Source: Anthonomus grandis grandis
Taxonomy: Eukaryota > Arthropoda > Insecta > Coleoptera > Curculionidae
Assembly: GCF_022605725.1 (NCBI RefSeq)
Contig: NC_065550.1
Location: 38,099,623-38,163,622, forward strand
Length of the DNA: 64,000 nt
Direction of reading: 5' to 3'
Under the pieces are notes generated by a model. The model did not search any database, was not told the DNA's origin, and saw only the letters and a program-made list of their open reading frames with translations. Each line of letters starts with the position of its first letter. Position 1 is the first letter of the stretch. This document shows positions 36,377 to 49,870 of this stretch, in pieces. A program made the translations under genes and the position numbers.

Positions 36377-36382
36377 TATAAA
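36377..36382 (+). promoter_or_regulatory. Candidate TATA box and non-coding first exon of the dehydrogenase gene
   Basis: TATAAA at 36377-36382 could place a start site near 36408. A donor-like CCAGG|GTAAGT lies at 36495/36496 and an acceptor-like pyrimidine run ending CTCAG at about 36919, twenty bases before the ATG. This suggests a non-coding first exon of about 36408-36495. It rests on signals only. Confidence 0.45.
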
Positions 36383-36939
36383 CTGTTTATCTATGGCATT
36401 GACCGAAAACCGATTTGATTGATAAGTGTCGACACTGTTTTACGCGCGTATTTTTCGGTACGTGACCTACTACACCCATTCCCAAAATATCCAGGGTAAG
36501 TTACTTTATTTACTAAGTTACTCTCTCTTTACGTTTACGAATCAGCAGGTGAGAGGCTTAGATTACCGGTTGAATTCGAATATTGAGTCAGTGAAACCTA
36601 TGGCTTAAGGGTTTTACTTAATTCCCTCGGGATATACATATTTCGAAGGAGTTGACCCAATTACTATAAAATAATAATAATAATAAAAACTTAATCTTAT
36701 GACAATGTTTCAAATTATAAAGTTATACAAAATTGGTAAAACAAATAACGTTTTTAACGTTTTATCCATAGGCTTCTAAAATATGTACATTTATATGTAT
36801 TTCATCCTTATCTAAATAAACCTAATTTACGTAATAATGTTTATTTTTTTTAAGAACATTTAGAATTGTTATCGCCTAAGCGACAAAGTTTATCGTATAT
36901 TCGATTTTTTTTTTCTCAGTCCTGTTTTAAAGGTTGAAC

Positions 36940-39900
36940 ATGGTGAACTTTGAAATTTCGGGTAAAGTTGCCCTGGTGACAGGCGGTGCCTCCGGTTTAG
37001 GCCTTTATTATGCCAAAGCCTTATTGGCTAAAGGTGCTAAGGTAAGAAAACTAATATTTAAAAAAAATTATAATAAAATGTTTTTTTTTTGCCTCTTAAA
37101 GGGGGTTACTTTGGCTGATTTAGATCCTAAAATAGGTCAGCAAGCTTTAGGCGAAATAGAAAAGAAGTTTGGTGCAAATAAGGCCATTTTTGTTGAATGT
37201 GATGTTACTTATTACAATCAGTTCGAAGGTAAGTGTTTTTTTTTAATAATTTCTCCAGAAAAAATGCCTGGTTCGTTTTTTTTCCGCATTTTTCCAGACG
37301 GGCACTTGATTTATTTTCAAGGCAACATCGATTTCTTTAAAATATCTGTGCAAAATAATTGATTATTTTAGTCCAGAGAATTATAATTTTTAATTTTTGT
37401 TATCAAAAACATTATTGAAATTTTTTCTTCCATGTTTTGTTATGCAATACAAATTTATTTGTTACTTTTCTATAGTCAAAATATTTTTTGCCTGGAATAT
37501 TCTAGGGTTCCCTTAAATGCCTGGAAAAATATGTGTTTTATTCCAGGCATATGATTTTTTAGATTTTTCCCCCCCAAAAAAAAACAGTTTGAATATTTTT
37601 CAAGTAACTCAGACCTTTAAATGCCCTAATTTTTGCTAAGCAAACTGATTTTTTTGCCTGAAAAATTATTTTTCAAAGTGCCTGGAAATTAATTTTCCTT
37701 TATATGCTTAAGTTCTTTTCCAGAATTAAATAGTTTTTCTTTCCAGATACTTATTTTTATTAATGTTTTTTACAAGCAACAGTAATTTCTTGTCCAGAAA
37801 AAATAGTTCTTAGGCATCAAAATTCTTTAATTTTAAATCCTTAAAATAAGTTTGTCTAAAAATAAATTTTGCCTAATATCTAGTTTGTTCAAAAATGCCT
37901 GGATAATCCGGTGTTTTCAGAGTTTTTTTTTGTGCTGGTAAATGAAGTTCTAGGCACTAAAATAGGGTTTAAAACACCTTCTGCTAGGCACTTAAAAAAT
38001 TGTGATAACAAAATAAATTTCTGGTTCAGGCAATGTGAGTTTCCGTGACGTGCCTGGAATAAAAGAATTTTTTTCTTACTCCAGACAAAATTTTTGACAG
38101 GAAAATGCAAATTAAACCAAGGTATCAAGGCTTAATAATTTTTTTTTTCTGTAAATTGTTTTCGTCTAAAAAATAGGCATCTAAATGCCTAAACTTTTAA
38201 AAAAAAATTCTTCCACTCACTTAAAAATTCAGAATTTCTCGTTTTTTTAGGCAGTGACTAAATTAATTTCTGTCTCAGGAAACATCAATTATGCCTAAAA
38301 ATATATTTTTTAAAAAGTTATTCCAGGCACTCAAAATCAAGTGCAAACATAAGGCAACATAAAAATCTCTAATTTTAATTGTCTGAACTAATTCTTTGCC
38401 TGAAGACTATATTTTCCCGGTATCTTCAAAAAAAAATCCTGAAAAAAATTCTTCCAGGCACTCAAAAATCCAGAATTTCTCTTTCTTTTAAAACAGTCAC
38501 AAAATTAATTTCTGCCTGAGTTTTTTTTAAACCAATTAAATATTTTCTAAGCAACATAATTTTTTGCCTGAAAAATTTTCATTTTTATTCCTGGAAATTG
38601 CAAAGTAAATAGTTTTTTGCTCCCTGGTACTTAAAAAATAGGAGTATAGAACAAAATAATTCTTTAAATGCCTAAAAATATTTTTTAAAGGCACTTAAAA
38701 AATGCTTAATTTTTCTTTCTAGTCAATTAAATATTTTCCAGGCAAAATAAAAAACTCGGTGTTTTTGGATGCCTGAAAAATATGAGTTTTTCCCTTCGAA
38801 GAAAATTAAATATTTTTTTAAGGCACCTAAAGGCTTAAAAAATTCCTTAATTTCAAATATTTTTTTTTTACCTGAAAAATAAATTTTCTTAGTATTTAAA
38901 AAAAATGCTTCAAAACGTTTAAAAAAAATGCTTTCATAAATTAAAAAAAAATCGAGAACGTTTGTTTCCTTGAGATAGGATCGAAGATAAAATTTTCTTT
39001 TCAGGCAATCAGCTTTTCAAGCATTTCTGTTTCAGGCAACATCAATTTCTTTTAAATGCCTCGACCAATTTTTCAATTAAATTGTTTTTTACTCTCTGTT
39101 ACTTGAAAAATTGTTAGATAGTAGTAACGAAAAAATGCCTAATTTTTCTTTTCCAGGCAATTAAATATTTTTCGGGCAAAATGAAAAACTCGATATTTTT
39201 GAATGCCTGAAAAATATTAGTTTTTCCCTCTCAAGAATTAATAATTTTTTTTTAAAAATTTTAAGGTACTTCACATATTTTCTTTCAGGCAACAATTTCA
39301 AATGTTTAAACTTAATTTCTTGCGTGAAATATATATATTCTTGATATTTTCATAAAAATGCCTTTAAATCCCTTAATTTTTCTTACCAATTATTTTTCAG
39401 GCAATCAAAAATTTCTTTTAAATGCCTAGAATAAAAACGTTTCAGTGACTTTTTTCTTTCCAGGAAAATGCAAATTAAATATTTTTTTATATTTAATAAT
39501 TTAAAATTGTTTTTAAGTAACTAGCTGGTTCATACCCATGATTTTAATAATTGACATTAACAATGTCAATGCTTGGAACACTAACAATTTTAGTGCCTAG
39601 AAGAAAAAAATACTTTTTTCCAAGAACTTGAAACAATTTTTCAAATGTTTTGTGTGAACTTAAAAAAAAATTAACAATTTTAATGCTTGGAAGAACACAC
39701 TAGCAATTTTAGTGCTTGGAAGGAAAAAATACATTTTTCCAGGCACTTAAAACAATTTTTCAAATGTTTTGTATGAACTTTAAAAAAAACGTTAATAATT
39801 TTAATGCTTGGAAGAACACATTAACCATTTTTATTGCCTGGAAGGAAAAAAATACATTTTTCCAAACCCTTGAAACAATTTTTTAAATGTTTTGTATAAA

Positions 39901-42900
39901 CCTTGAAAAAAACATTAACAATTTTAATGATTGGAAGAAAACATTAACAATTTTAGTGCCTGGAGGTAAAAAAGACTTTTTTTCAGACACTGGAAATAAT
40001 TTTTTTAATGTTTTGTTTGAATTTTAAAAAAAAAATTAACAATTTGAATCTTTGAAAAAAAACACTAACAATTTTAATACCTCGAAGGGAAAAAACATTT
40101 TTTTTCAGCAACTTAGAAAACAATTTTTCACATTTGTTGTATAAACCTTGAAAAAAAACATTAACCATTTTAATGCTTAAAAAGAACACTCTAACAATTT
40201 TAGTGGTTGGAAAGAAAAAATACATTTTTCCAGGTACTTGAAACAATTTTTGAATAAAACATTTCATGAATCTCATTTTATGAACCTTGAAAAAAACATT
40301 AACAATTATTTTAATGCTTGAAAGACCACACTAACAGTTTTAGTGCCTGGAAGAAAAAATCCAATTTTTTTCAGGCAATCAAAAATTTGTTCAATCAATT
40401 TCTTTTAAATGCCTGGAATAAAAACATTTTTTTTTATTCCAGAGACTTTTTTCTGTCCAGGAAAATGCAAATTAAATATTTTATTAAATTTAATTATTTA
40501 AAATTGTTTTGGCAGTTAACTGATTCATACCCATATCTTTAAGTAATTGACATTAACAATTTCAATCCTTGGAATAAAACACTAACAATTTTAGTGCTTG
40601 GAGGTAAAAAAGACTTTTTTCCAGACACTGGAAATAATTTTTTTAATATTTTGTTTGAATTTTGAAAAAAAACATTAACAATTTGAATCTTTGAAAAAAA
40701 AAAACACTAACAATTTTCATACCTGGAAGGGAAAAAACATTTTTGTTCAGCAACTTAAAAAACAATTTTTCAATTTTTTTGTATCAACGCTTGTAATGGT
40801 TGGAAGAATACACTAACAATTTTAGTGGTTGGAAGGAAAAAATACATTTTACCAAACCAAATAACTAAAACAATTTTTTAAATGTTTTGTATAAACCTTG
40901 AATAAAACATTAACAATTTCAATGCTTGGAAGAACACACTAACAATTTTAGTGCTTGAAAGGAAAAATACAATTTTTTTCAGGCAACATTAATTTCTTTT
41001 AAATGCCAGGAATAAAAACAATTTTTTTTATTCCAGAGACTTTTTTTCTATCTAGGAAAATGCAAATTAAATATTTTTTTATATTTAATTATTTAAAATT
41101 GTTTTTAGGCAATGACTTGATTCATACCCATAATTTTACATAATTGACATTAACAGTTTCAATGATTGGAAGAAAACAGTAACAATTTTAGTGCCTGGAG
41201 GGAAAAAGGCTTTCTTCCAGACACTTGAAACGATTTTTTAAATGTTTTGTTTGAATTTTGCAAAAAACATTAACAATTTAAATCTTTGAAAAAAAACACT
41301 AACAATTTTAATACCTCGAAGGGAAAAAACATTTTTTTCAGCAACTTAGAAAACAATTTTTCACATTTGTTGTATAAACCTTGAAAAAAAACATTAACAA
41401 TTTTAATGCTTAAAAAGAACACTCTAACAATTTTAGTGGTTGGAAAGAAAAAATACATTTTTCCAGGTACTTGAAACAATTTTTGAATAAAACATTTCAT
41501 GAATCTCATTTTATGAACCTTGAAAAAAACAAAAACATTTTTTTTTATTCCAGAGACTTTTTTCTGTCCAGGAAAATGCAAATTAAATATTTTATTAAAT
41601 TTAATTATTTAAAATTGTTTTGGCAGTTAACTGATTCATACCCATATCTTTAAGTAATTGACATTAACAATTTCAATGCTTGGAATAAAACACTAACAAT
41701 TTTAGTGCTTGGAGGTAAAAAAGACTTTTTCCAGACACTGGAAATAATTTTTTTAATATTTTGTTTGAATTTTGAAAAAAACATTAACAATTTGAATCTT
41801 TGAAAAAAAAAACACTAACAATTTTCATACCTGGAAGGGAAAAAACATTTTTTTTCAGCAACTTAAAAAACAATTTTTCAATTTTTTTGTATCAACGCTT
41901 GTAATGGTTGGAAGAATACACTAACAATTTTAGTGGATGGAAGGAAAAAATACATTTTTCCAAACCAAATAACTAAAACAATTTTTTAAATGTTTTGTAT
42001 AAACCTTGAATAAAACATTAACAATTTCAGTGCTTGGAAGAACACACTAACAATTTTAGTGCTTGAAAGGAAAAATACAATTTTTTTCAGGCAACATTAA
42101 TTTCTTTTAAACGCCAGGAATAAAATATTTTTTTTTTTATTTCAGAGACTTTTATCTGTCCAGGAAAATGCAAATTAAATATTTTTTTATATTTAATTAT
42201 TTAAAATTGTTTTTAGGCAATGACTTGATTCATACCCATAATTTTACATAATTGACATTAACGGTTTCAATGATTGGAAGAAAACAGTAACAATTTTAGT
42301 GCCTGGAGGGAAAAAGGCTTTCTTCCAGACACTTGAAACGATTTTTTAAATGTTTTGTTTGAATTTTGCAAAAAACACTAACAATTTTAATACCTCGAAG
42401 GGAAAAAACATTTTTTTTCAGCAACTTAGAAAACAATTTTTCACATTTGTTGTATAAACCTTGAAAAAAAACATTAACAATTTTAATGCTTAAAAAGAAC
42501 ACTCTAACAATTTTAGTGGTTGGAAAGAAAAAATACATTTTTCCAGGTACTTGAAACAATTTTTGAATAAAACATTTCATGAATCTCATTTTATGAACCT
42601 TGAAAAAAAACATTAACAATTATTTTAATGCTTGAAAGAACACACTAACAGTTTTAGTGCCTGGAAGAAAAAATCCAATTTTTTCAGGCAATCAAAAATT
42701 TGTTCAATCAATTTCTTTTAAATGCCTGGAATAAAAACATTTTTTTTTATTCCAGAGACTTTTTTCTGTCCAGGAAATGCAAATTAAATATTTTTTTATA
42801 TATAATTATTTAAAATTGTTTTTAGGCAATGACTTCATTCATACCCATAATTTTAAATAATTGACATTAACAATTTCAATGCTTGGAAGAAAACACTAAC

Positions 42901-45543
42901 AATTTTAGTGCCTGGTGGGAAAAAAAAATTTCCTCCAGATTGACTTGAAACAATTTTTTAAATGTTTTGTTTGAATTTTGAAAAAAACATTAACAATTTG
43001 AATCTTTGAAAAAAAACACTAACAATTTTAATACCTGGAAGGAGAAAACCGTTTATTTTTAGCAACTTAAAAAACAATTGTTCATATTTTTTGTATAAAC
43101 CTTGAAAAAAACATTAACAATTTTAATGATTGGAAGAAAACACTAACAATTTTAGTGGTTGGAAGAAAAAATACATTTTTCCAAACCAAATAACTAAAAC
43201 AATTTTTTAAATGTTTTGTATAAACCTTGAATAAAACATTAACAACTTTAATGCTTGGAAGAAGACACTAAGAATTTTAGTGCCTGGAAGGAAAAAATAC
43301 ATTTTTTCTAGAAACTTAAAAAAAATTTTAAAAGTTTTGTATAAACCTTGAAAAAAACATTAACAACTTTAATGCTTGGAAGAAGACACTAAGAATTTTA
43401 GTGCCTGGAAGGCAAAAATACATTTTTTCTAGAAACTTAAAAAAAAAATTTAAAAGTTTTGTATAAACCTTGAATAAAACATTATCAATTTTAATGCTTG
43501 GAACATACTAACAATTTTAGTGCCTGAAAGGAAAAAATACAATTTTTTTCAGGCAATCAAAAATTTGTTGATCTGTTTCAGGCACCATCAATTTCTTTTA
43601 AATGCCTGGAATAAAAACAATTTTTTTTATTCCAGAGACTTTTTCTGTCCAGGAAAATGCAAATTCAATATTTTTTTAAATTTAAATATTTAAAATTGTT
43701 TTTAGGCAGTTAACTGATTCATACCCATAACTTTAAATAATTGACATTAACAATTTCAATGCTTGGAAGAAAACACTAACAATTTTAATACCTGGAAGGG
43801 AAAAAACATTTTTTTTTTCAGCAACTTAAAAAACAACTTTTCAAATTTTTTGTATAAACTTGAAAAAAGACATTAACAATTTTATTGCTTGGAAGAACAC
43901 ACTAACAATTTTAGTGGTTGGAAGGAAAAAATACCCTTTCCAGGCACGTAGAACAATTTTTCAAATAATTTGTATAAACCTTGAATAAAACATTAACAAT
44001 TTTAATGCTTGGGATACACTAACAATTTTAGTGCCTGGAAGAAAAATTACATTTTTCCGGGCACTTGAAACAATTTTTGAATAAAACATTTCATGAATCT
44101 CATTTTATGAACCTTGAAAAAAACATTAACAATTATTTTAATGCTTGGAAGAACGCACTAACAATTTTAGGGCCTGGAAGAAAAAATCCAACATCAAACA
44201 TTTGTTCAATCAATTTCTATTAAATGCCTAAAATAAGAAAAAATGTTTTATATTTTATACGAGATTTTTTTCTGTCCAGGAAAATGCCGATTAAATATTT
44301 TTTTTTATAATTAATTATTTAAAATTGTTTTTAGGCAGTTAACTCATTCATACCCATAATTTAAAATGATTTAACTCATTTTTTATAAAGTTAGTTTTTG
44401 CCTGAAATATAGGAAAGAAATGCCTGAATTTTTTCTTCTTTCAGTTTCTTGAAAAAAGAGTTTGAAAATTTTTCGATCATCATTCTAAACACTGACGAAA
44501 TTATTGTTTTCAGGCAACTTTAACAACCTGAAATTAAAAAAAAAATCTATTTTGCTATTCTAGGCACTGAAAAATCATCAAATTGTTAGGCAACATAAAA
44601 TGCCTTAGTTTAAAGTTTCCCTGGACAATTTAACAAACATTTTTCATTTGATTTTTACCGTACGTTTTTTAGTTTCGAGTGCCTGGAAAAATGACTTTTT
44701 TTGTTTTACAAGCAAATAAAAAATGTTCAACCTTCATCTAATTTTTTCCCACTTTCTACTCTCGTTTAATAATAAATTCATAAATTTTAGATGCCTTTAA
44801 AGAGACTATCAAGGCATTCGGCAATATTGACATTTTAATCAACAACGCTGGCATTATGAACGATTCTGTCTGGGAAAAGGAAGTAGACATTAATGTCGTA
44901 AGTCTTTTTAATTATTAGATTTAATACTCATATCTTGAAGCTTGATTTAAGGGTAAAAAACGTCAACAATCGAATGTCCACACATACATTAAATATTAAT
45001 TGTCTTATAGAAAGGAGTTATCAATGGAATGCTCCTTGGTCTAGACAACTACATCCCCAAACACAAATCCAGTCCAGAAGGAGTCATCCTGAACGTTTCT
45101 TCTACCGCGGGAGTAGGAAAGTATGGTTGCTTACCAGTTTATGTGGCAACCAAGTTTGCTGTCCATGGTTTAACTCTTTCGTGGGGTTTACCAAGTCACT
45201 ATGAAAGAACCAAAGTGAGGGTGGTGGGAATATGCCCTGGACCGACTGATACTCCACTTATAAGAGACATGGCAGGTAGAAATTTGGGTGATGCCTATGA
45301 GAAAATCCGTCAGGAGGAAGTTAAAGTTATGAAGTCTCAAACGTAAGTGGATTTTTTTTCTAAATGATATTTTAAGGTTAACTGGTGGTTTTTAGGCCTG
45401 AAGAAATGGTTCCAGATGTGATGAGGGTTATCGAAATGGCCCCGTCTGGTACCATGTGGTTAATGGAGGGTGGTGAGCCCGCTTATCAGTATGAAATGGT
45501 CGACAGAGAGAAAATGGAGAACAAGAAATATATTGGCAAATAA
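36940..45543 (+). CDS. Short-chain dehydrogenase/reductase, 15-PGDH-like, 271 residues
   Basis: Exons: 36940-37041, 37102-37228, 44791-44897, 45011-45342, 45396-45543. All are GT-AG with matching phases; total 816 nt. It is a classical SDR: TGGASGLG at residues 14-21 binds the dinucleotide, LADLD (38-42) has the Asp that favours NAD over NADP, NNAG at 94-97, and catalytic Asn111, Ser143, Tyr156 and Lys160 (YVATK), followed by CPGPTDT. Length and layout fit insect 15-hydroxyprostaglandin dehydrogenase-like enzymes, cytosolic NAD-dependent alcohol oxidoreductases; the true substrate is unknown. No signal peptide. Intron 2 is 7562 bp and consists of the TGCCTGGAA family; the other introns are 53-113 bp. 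The start ATG follows an acceptor-like site, so a non-coding exon probably lies upstream. All catalytic residues are present. Confidence 0.95.
37260..44760. repeat. TGCCTGGAA-family repeats filling dehydrogenase intron 2
   Basis: From 37260 to about 39560 the units are old and diverged. From 39560 to 44350 they are much more alike: ACATTAACAATTT, AATGCTTGGAAGAA, CACTAACAATTTTAGTGCC, TGGAAGGAAAAAATACATTT, TTCCAGGCACTTGAAACAAT, in order, with unit lengths near 120 bp. Larger blocks repeat: TCATGAATCTCATTTTATGA occurs near 40265, 41497, 42582 and 44094, and GTCCAGGAAAATGCAAATT near 40457, 41567 and others. Confidence 0.92.
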
Positions 45544-45599
45544 TCGGGTTTGGAATATAGGAGGTTAAAAAAATAAGGCGGTTGATTCAATTTTTTATC

Positions 45600-47170
45600 C
45601 CTTTTCTGTGTACTGACTGGAAATTTTTTTTTTCCAGTCACTTGAGGTAATTTTTTAAACGTTTTATAGGATGACGTGTTAAAAACATTAACAATTTTAC
45701 AGCCTTGAGGAATAAAACAATTTTTTTCAAGGCACTTGTAACAATTTTTTAAACGTTTTATATGATGACGTGGTAAAAAAATTAACAATTTCACAGCCTT
45801 GACGAAAAAAAATGATCTTTTCCAGGCACTTGAGACAATTTTCCCAACGTGTTTTATGATGACGTGGTAAAAACATTAACAATTTTACAACCTTTAGGAA
45901 AAAAAAAATTTCCAGGCACTTGAGGTAATTTTTCAAACGTTTTGTATGATGACGTAGTAAAAACATTAACAATTTTACAGCCTTGACGACAAAAAAAAGA
46001 TCTTTTCCAGGCACTTGAGGCAATTTTCTCAACGTGTTTTATGATGACGTGGTAAAAACATTAACAATTTTACAGCCTTAAGGAAAAAAACTATTTTTTC
46101 CAGGCACTTGTGACAATTTTTGAAAAGTTTTATATGATGACGTGAATAAAACATTAACAATTTTACAGCCTTAAAGAAAAAAAAATGGTTTTTTCCAGGC
46201 ACTTAAGGTAATTATTTATATGTTTTGTATGATGACGTAGTAAAAACATTAACAATTTTACAACCTTGAGAAAAAAAAAATTTTATTCAGGCACTTGAGG
46301 TAATTTTTGAAACGTTTTGTATGATGACGTGGTAAAAACATTAACAATTTTACAGCCTTGAGGAAAAAAACTATTTTTTCCAGGCATTTGTGACAATTTT
46401 TTAAAAGTTTTATATGATGACCTGATAAAAACATTAACAATTTTACAACCTTAAGGAAAAAAAAAGCGATTTCTTCCAGACACTTGAGGTATTTTTTCAA
46501 CGTGTTGTATAATGATGTGGTAAAAACATTAACAATTTCACAGCCTTGACGAACAAAAAAATTTTTTTCAGGCACTTGAGGTAATTTTTAAACGTTTTGT
46601 ATGATGACGTAGTAAAAACAATAACAATTTTAAAGGCATGAGGAAAAAAAAACATTTTTTCCAGGCAATTGAGATAATTTTTGAAACGTTTTGTATGATA
46701 ACGTGGCAAAAACATTAACAATTTTAGAGCCTTAAGGGAAAAAAACGACTTTTTCCAGGCACTTGTGGCAATTTTTAAAACGTTTTGTATAATAACGTGG
46801 TAAAAACATTAACAATTTTACAACCTTAAGGAAAAAAAAAAACGTTTTTTTCCAGGCACTTGAGGTAATTATTTAAATGCTTTATATAATGACGTAGTGA
46901 AAACATTAACAATTTTATAGCCTTGAGAAAAAAAAACTATTTTTTCCAGGCACTTGTGACAATTTTTTAAACGTTTTATATGATGATATGGTAAAAACAT
47001 TAACAATTTTACAACCTTGACGAAAAAAAAAGCGATTTTTTCCAGGTACTTGAGGTATTTTTTAAACGTGTTGTATGATGACGTGGTTAAAAACATAAAC
47101 AATTTTACAGCCTTGAGAATAAAAAAACAATTTTTTTCCAAGCATTTGTGACATTTTTTCAGTGTTTTAT
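45600..47170 (+). repeat. Tandem array, about 93-bp unit, after the dehydrogenase gene
   Basis: GATGACGTGGTAAAAACATT recurs at 45670, 45764, 45858, 45948, 46043, 46136 and onward, that is every 90-95 bp, for about sixteen units. Each unit also holds AACAATTTTACAGCCTTGAG and TTTTTCCAGGCACTTGAG. It starts within 60 bases of the dehydrogenase stop codon, so the transcript's 3' UTR probably runs into it. Confidence 0.93.
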
Positions 47171-47700
47171 ATGATTTCTTGAAATAAACATTAACAATTT
47201 TATTACCTGCAAAGGAATAAACAATTTCTTTTCAGGCAATCTTTTAAATCTTCTATATAATATCTTAAAAAAACAATTTTACTGCCTAGAAGGCAAAAGA
47301 ACATAATTTTTTCTGGCCAATTGAAATAATTTTTCAGAACTTATACGTTGCCTAAATAAACACAATTTCAATTTCTGGAAAGAAAAAAATAATTTGTCCA
47401 GGCACTTGAAGTCAGTTTTTAAACGTTTTATATGATGACGTGGTAAAAACAATTTTATAGTCTTGAAGAAAAGAAAAGTAGAGAAAAGTACAGAGTACCT
47501 GGAAAGAAAAAAACATTTTTTTTCCAGGTACTCTGTTTTTTATAATGCTTTGGAAAAAAACATTAAAGAATTTTACTGCCTGGAAGGCAAAAAGGAAACA
47601 ATTTTTGCTAAGCACTTGACGACATATTTTTGTAGAACTTTTATATGTTGCCTAAAAATTTTAACAATTTTATTGGCAGGTAGGAAACAAATAATTTTTT
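47171..47700. repeat. Diverged family units between two arrays
   Basis: Transition zone with TGCCTAGAAGGCAAAAG, TTTTTCTGGCCAATTG and similar degenerate units. An inverted pair ACCTGGAAAGAAAAAAAC / TTTTTTTTCCAGGTACTC lies near 47498-47532. Confidence 0.7.
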
Positions 47701-49870
47701 CCAGGCACTTGAAACAATTTTTCAAATGTTTTATATGATGCCGTAATAAAAACATTAACAATTTTTCTTCCTAGAAAGGAAAAATCGATTTTTTTCCCAG
47801 ATACTTAAGCCATTACTTTCTGTTTATTATATATATTTTTGTATGATGCTTTGAAAGAAAACATTAACAATTTTACTGCCTGGAATAGAAAAAACAACTT
47901 TACTACCTTGAAGGAAAAAAAAATGTAATTTTTTCTAGGCAATTGACATGTTTTTTTTAGATCTTTTATATATTGCCTAAAAAACACAGTTTCATTGTCT
48001 GGAAGGGAGAAAATAATTTTTTTTAAGCATGACTAAAACTTTTGACAATTTTACTTCCAGGTAGGGAACAAACCTTTTTTTCCAGGCACTTGAAACAATT
48101 TTTCAAATGTTTTATATGATGCCGTAATAAAAACATTAACAATTTTTCTTCCTGGAAAGGAAAAATCGATTTTTTTCCCAGATACTTAAGCCATTACTTT
48201 CTGTTTATTATATATGTTTTGTATGATGCTTTGAAAGAAAACATTAACAATTTTACTGCCTGGAATAGAAAAAACAACTTTACTACCTTGAAGGCAAAAA
48301 AATGTAATTTTTTCTAGGCAATTGACATGTTTTTTTTAGATCTTTTATATATTGCCTAAAAAACACAGTTTCATTGTCTGGAAGGGAGAAAATAATTTTT
48401 TTTAGCATGACTAAAACTATTGACAATTTTACTTCCAGGTAGGGAACAAACCTTTTTTTCCAGGCACTTGAAACAATTTTTCAAATGTTTTATATGATGC
48501 CGTAATAAAAACATTAACAATTTTTCTTCCTGGAAAGAAAAAATCGATTTTTTCCCAGATACTTAAGCCATTACTTTTTGTGTATTATATATGTTTTGGA
48601 TGATGCTTTGAAAGAAAACATTAACAATTTTACTGCCTGGAATAGAAAAAACAACTTTACTACCTTGAAGGCAAAAAAAATGTAATTTTTTCTAGGCAAT
48701 TGACATGTTTTTTTTAGATCTTTTATATATTGCCTAAAAAACACAGTTTCATTGTCTGGAAGGGAGAAAATAATTTTTTTTAAGCATGACTAAAACTTTT
48801 GACAATTTTACTTCCAGGTAGGGAACAAACCTTTTTTTCCAGGCACTTGAAACAATTTTTCAAATGTTTTATATGATGCCGTAATAAAAACATTAACAAT
48901 TTTTCTTCCTGGAAAGGAAAAATCGATTTTTTTCCCAGATACTTAAGCCATTACTTTCTGTTTATTATATATGTTTTGTATGATGCTTTGAAAGAAAACA
49001 TTAACAATTTTACTGCCTGGAATAGAAAAAACAACTTTACTACCTTGAAGGCAAAAAAATGTAATTTTTTCTAGGCAATTGACATGTTTTTTTTAGATCT
49101 TTTATATATTGCCTAAAAAACACAGTTTCATTGTCTGGAAGGGAGAAAATAATTTTTTTTAGCATGACTAAAACTATTGACAATTTTACTTCCAGGTAGG
49201 GAACAAACCTTTTTTTCCAGGCACTTGAAACAATTTTTCAAATGTTTTATATGATGCCGTAATAAAAACATTAACAATTTTTCTTCCTGGAAAGAAAAAA
49301 TCGATTTTTTCCCAGATACTTAAGCCATTACTTTTTGTGTATTATATATGTTTTGGATGATGCTTTGAAAGAAAACATTAACAATTTTACTGCCTGGAAT
49401 AGAAAAAACAACTTTACTACCTTGAAGGCAAAAAAAATGTAATTTTTTCTAGGCAATTGACATGTTTTTTTTAGATCTTTTATATATTGCCTAAAAAACA
49501 CAGTTTCATTGTCTGGAAGGGAGAAAATTTTTTTTTTAAAGCATGATTAAAACTATTGACAATTTTACTTCCAGGTAGGGAACAAACCTTTTTTTTCCAG
49601 GCACTTGAAACAATTTTTCAAATGTTTTATATGATGCCGTAATAAAAACATTAACAATTTTTCTTCCTGGAAAGGAAAAATCGATTTTTTTTCCCAGATA
49701 CTTAAGCCATTACTTTTTGTGTATTATATACGTTTTGGATGATGCTTTGAAAGAAAACATTAACAATTTTACTGCCTGGAATAGAAAAAACAATTTTACT
49801 ATCTTGAAGGCAAAAAAGAACAATTTTTTCTAGGTACTTGACATATTTTTTCCGAACTTTACACAAAATA
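47700..49870 (+). repeat. Tandem array, 379-bp unit with 757-bp alternation
   Basis: ATGATGCCGTAATAAAAACA recurs at 47735, 48116, 48494, 48873, 49251 and 49631: steps of 378-381 bp, six copies. Each unit holds several sub-units of the TGCCTGGAA type. Small differences alternate: the units at 48116 and 48873 share one set (GGAAAGGAAAAATCG), those at 48494 and 49251 another (GGAAAGAAAAAATCG, TTTTTGTGTATTATATATG), so a two-unit repeat of 757 bp was itself duplicated. Confidence 0.95.

Noticed and set aside
36940..37362. A continuous 140-codon frame from the dehydrogenase start
   Set aside because: It reads through two introns; GT-AG sites and SDR homology give the shorter exons 36940-37041 and 37102-37228.
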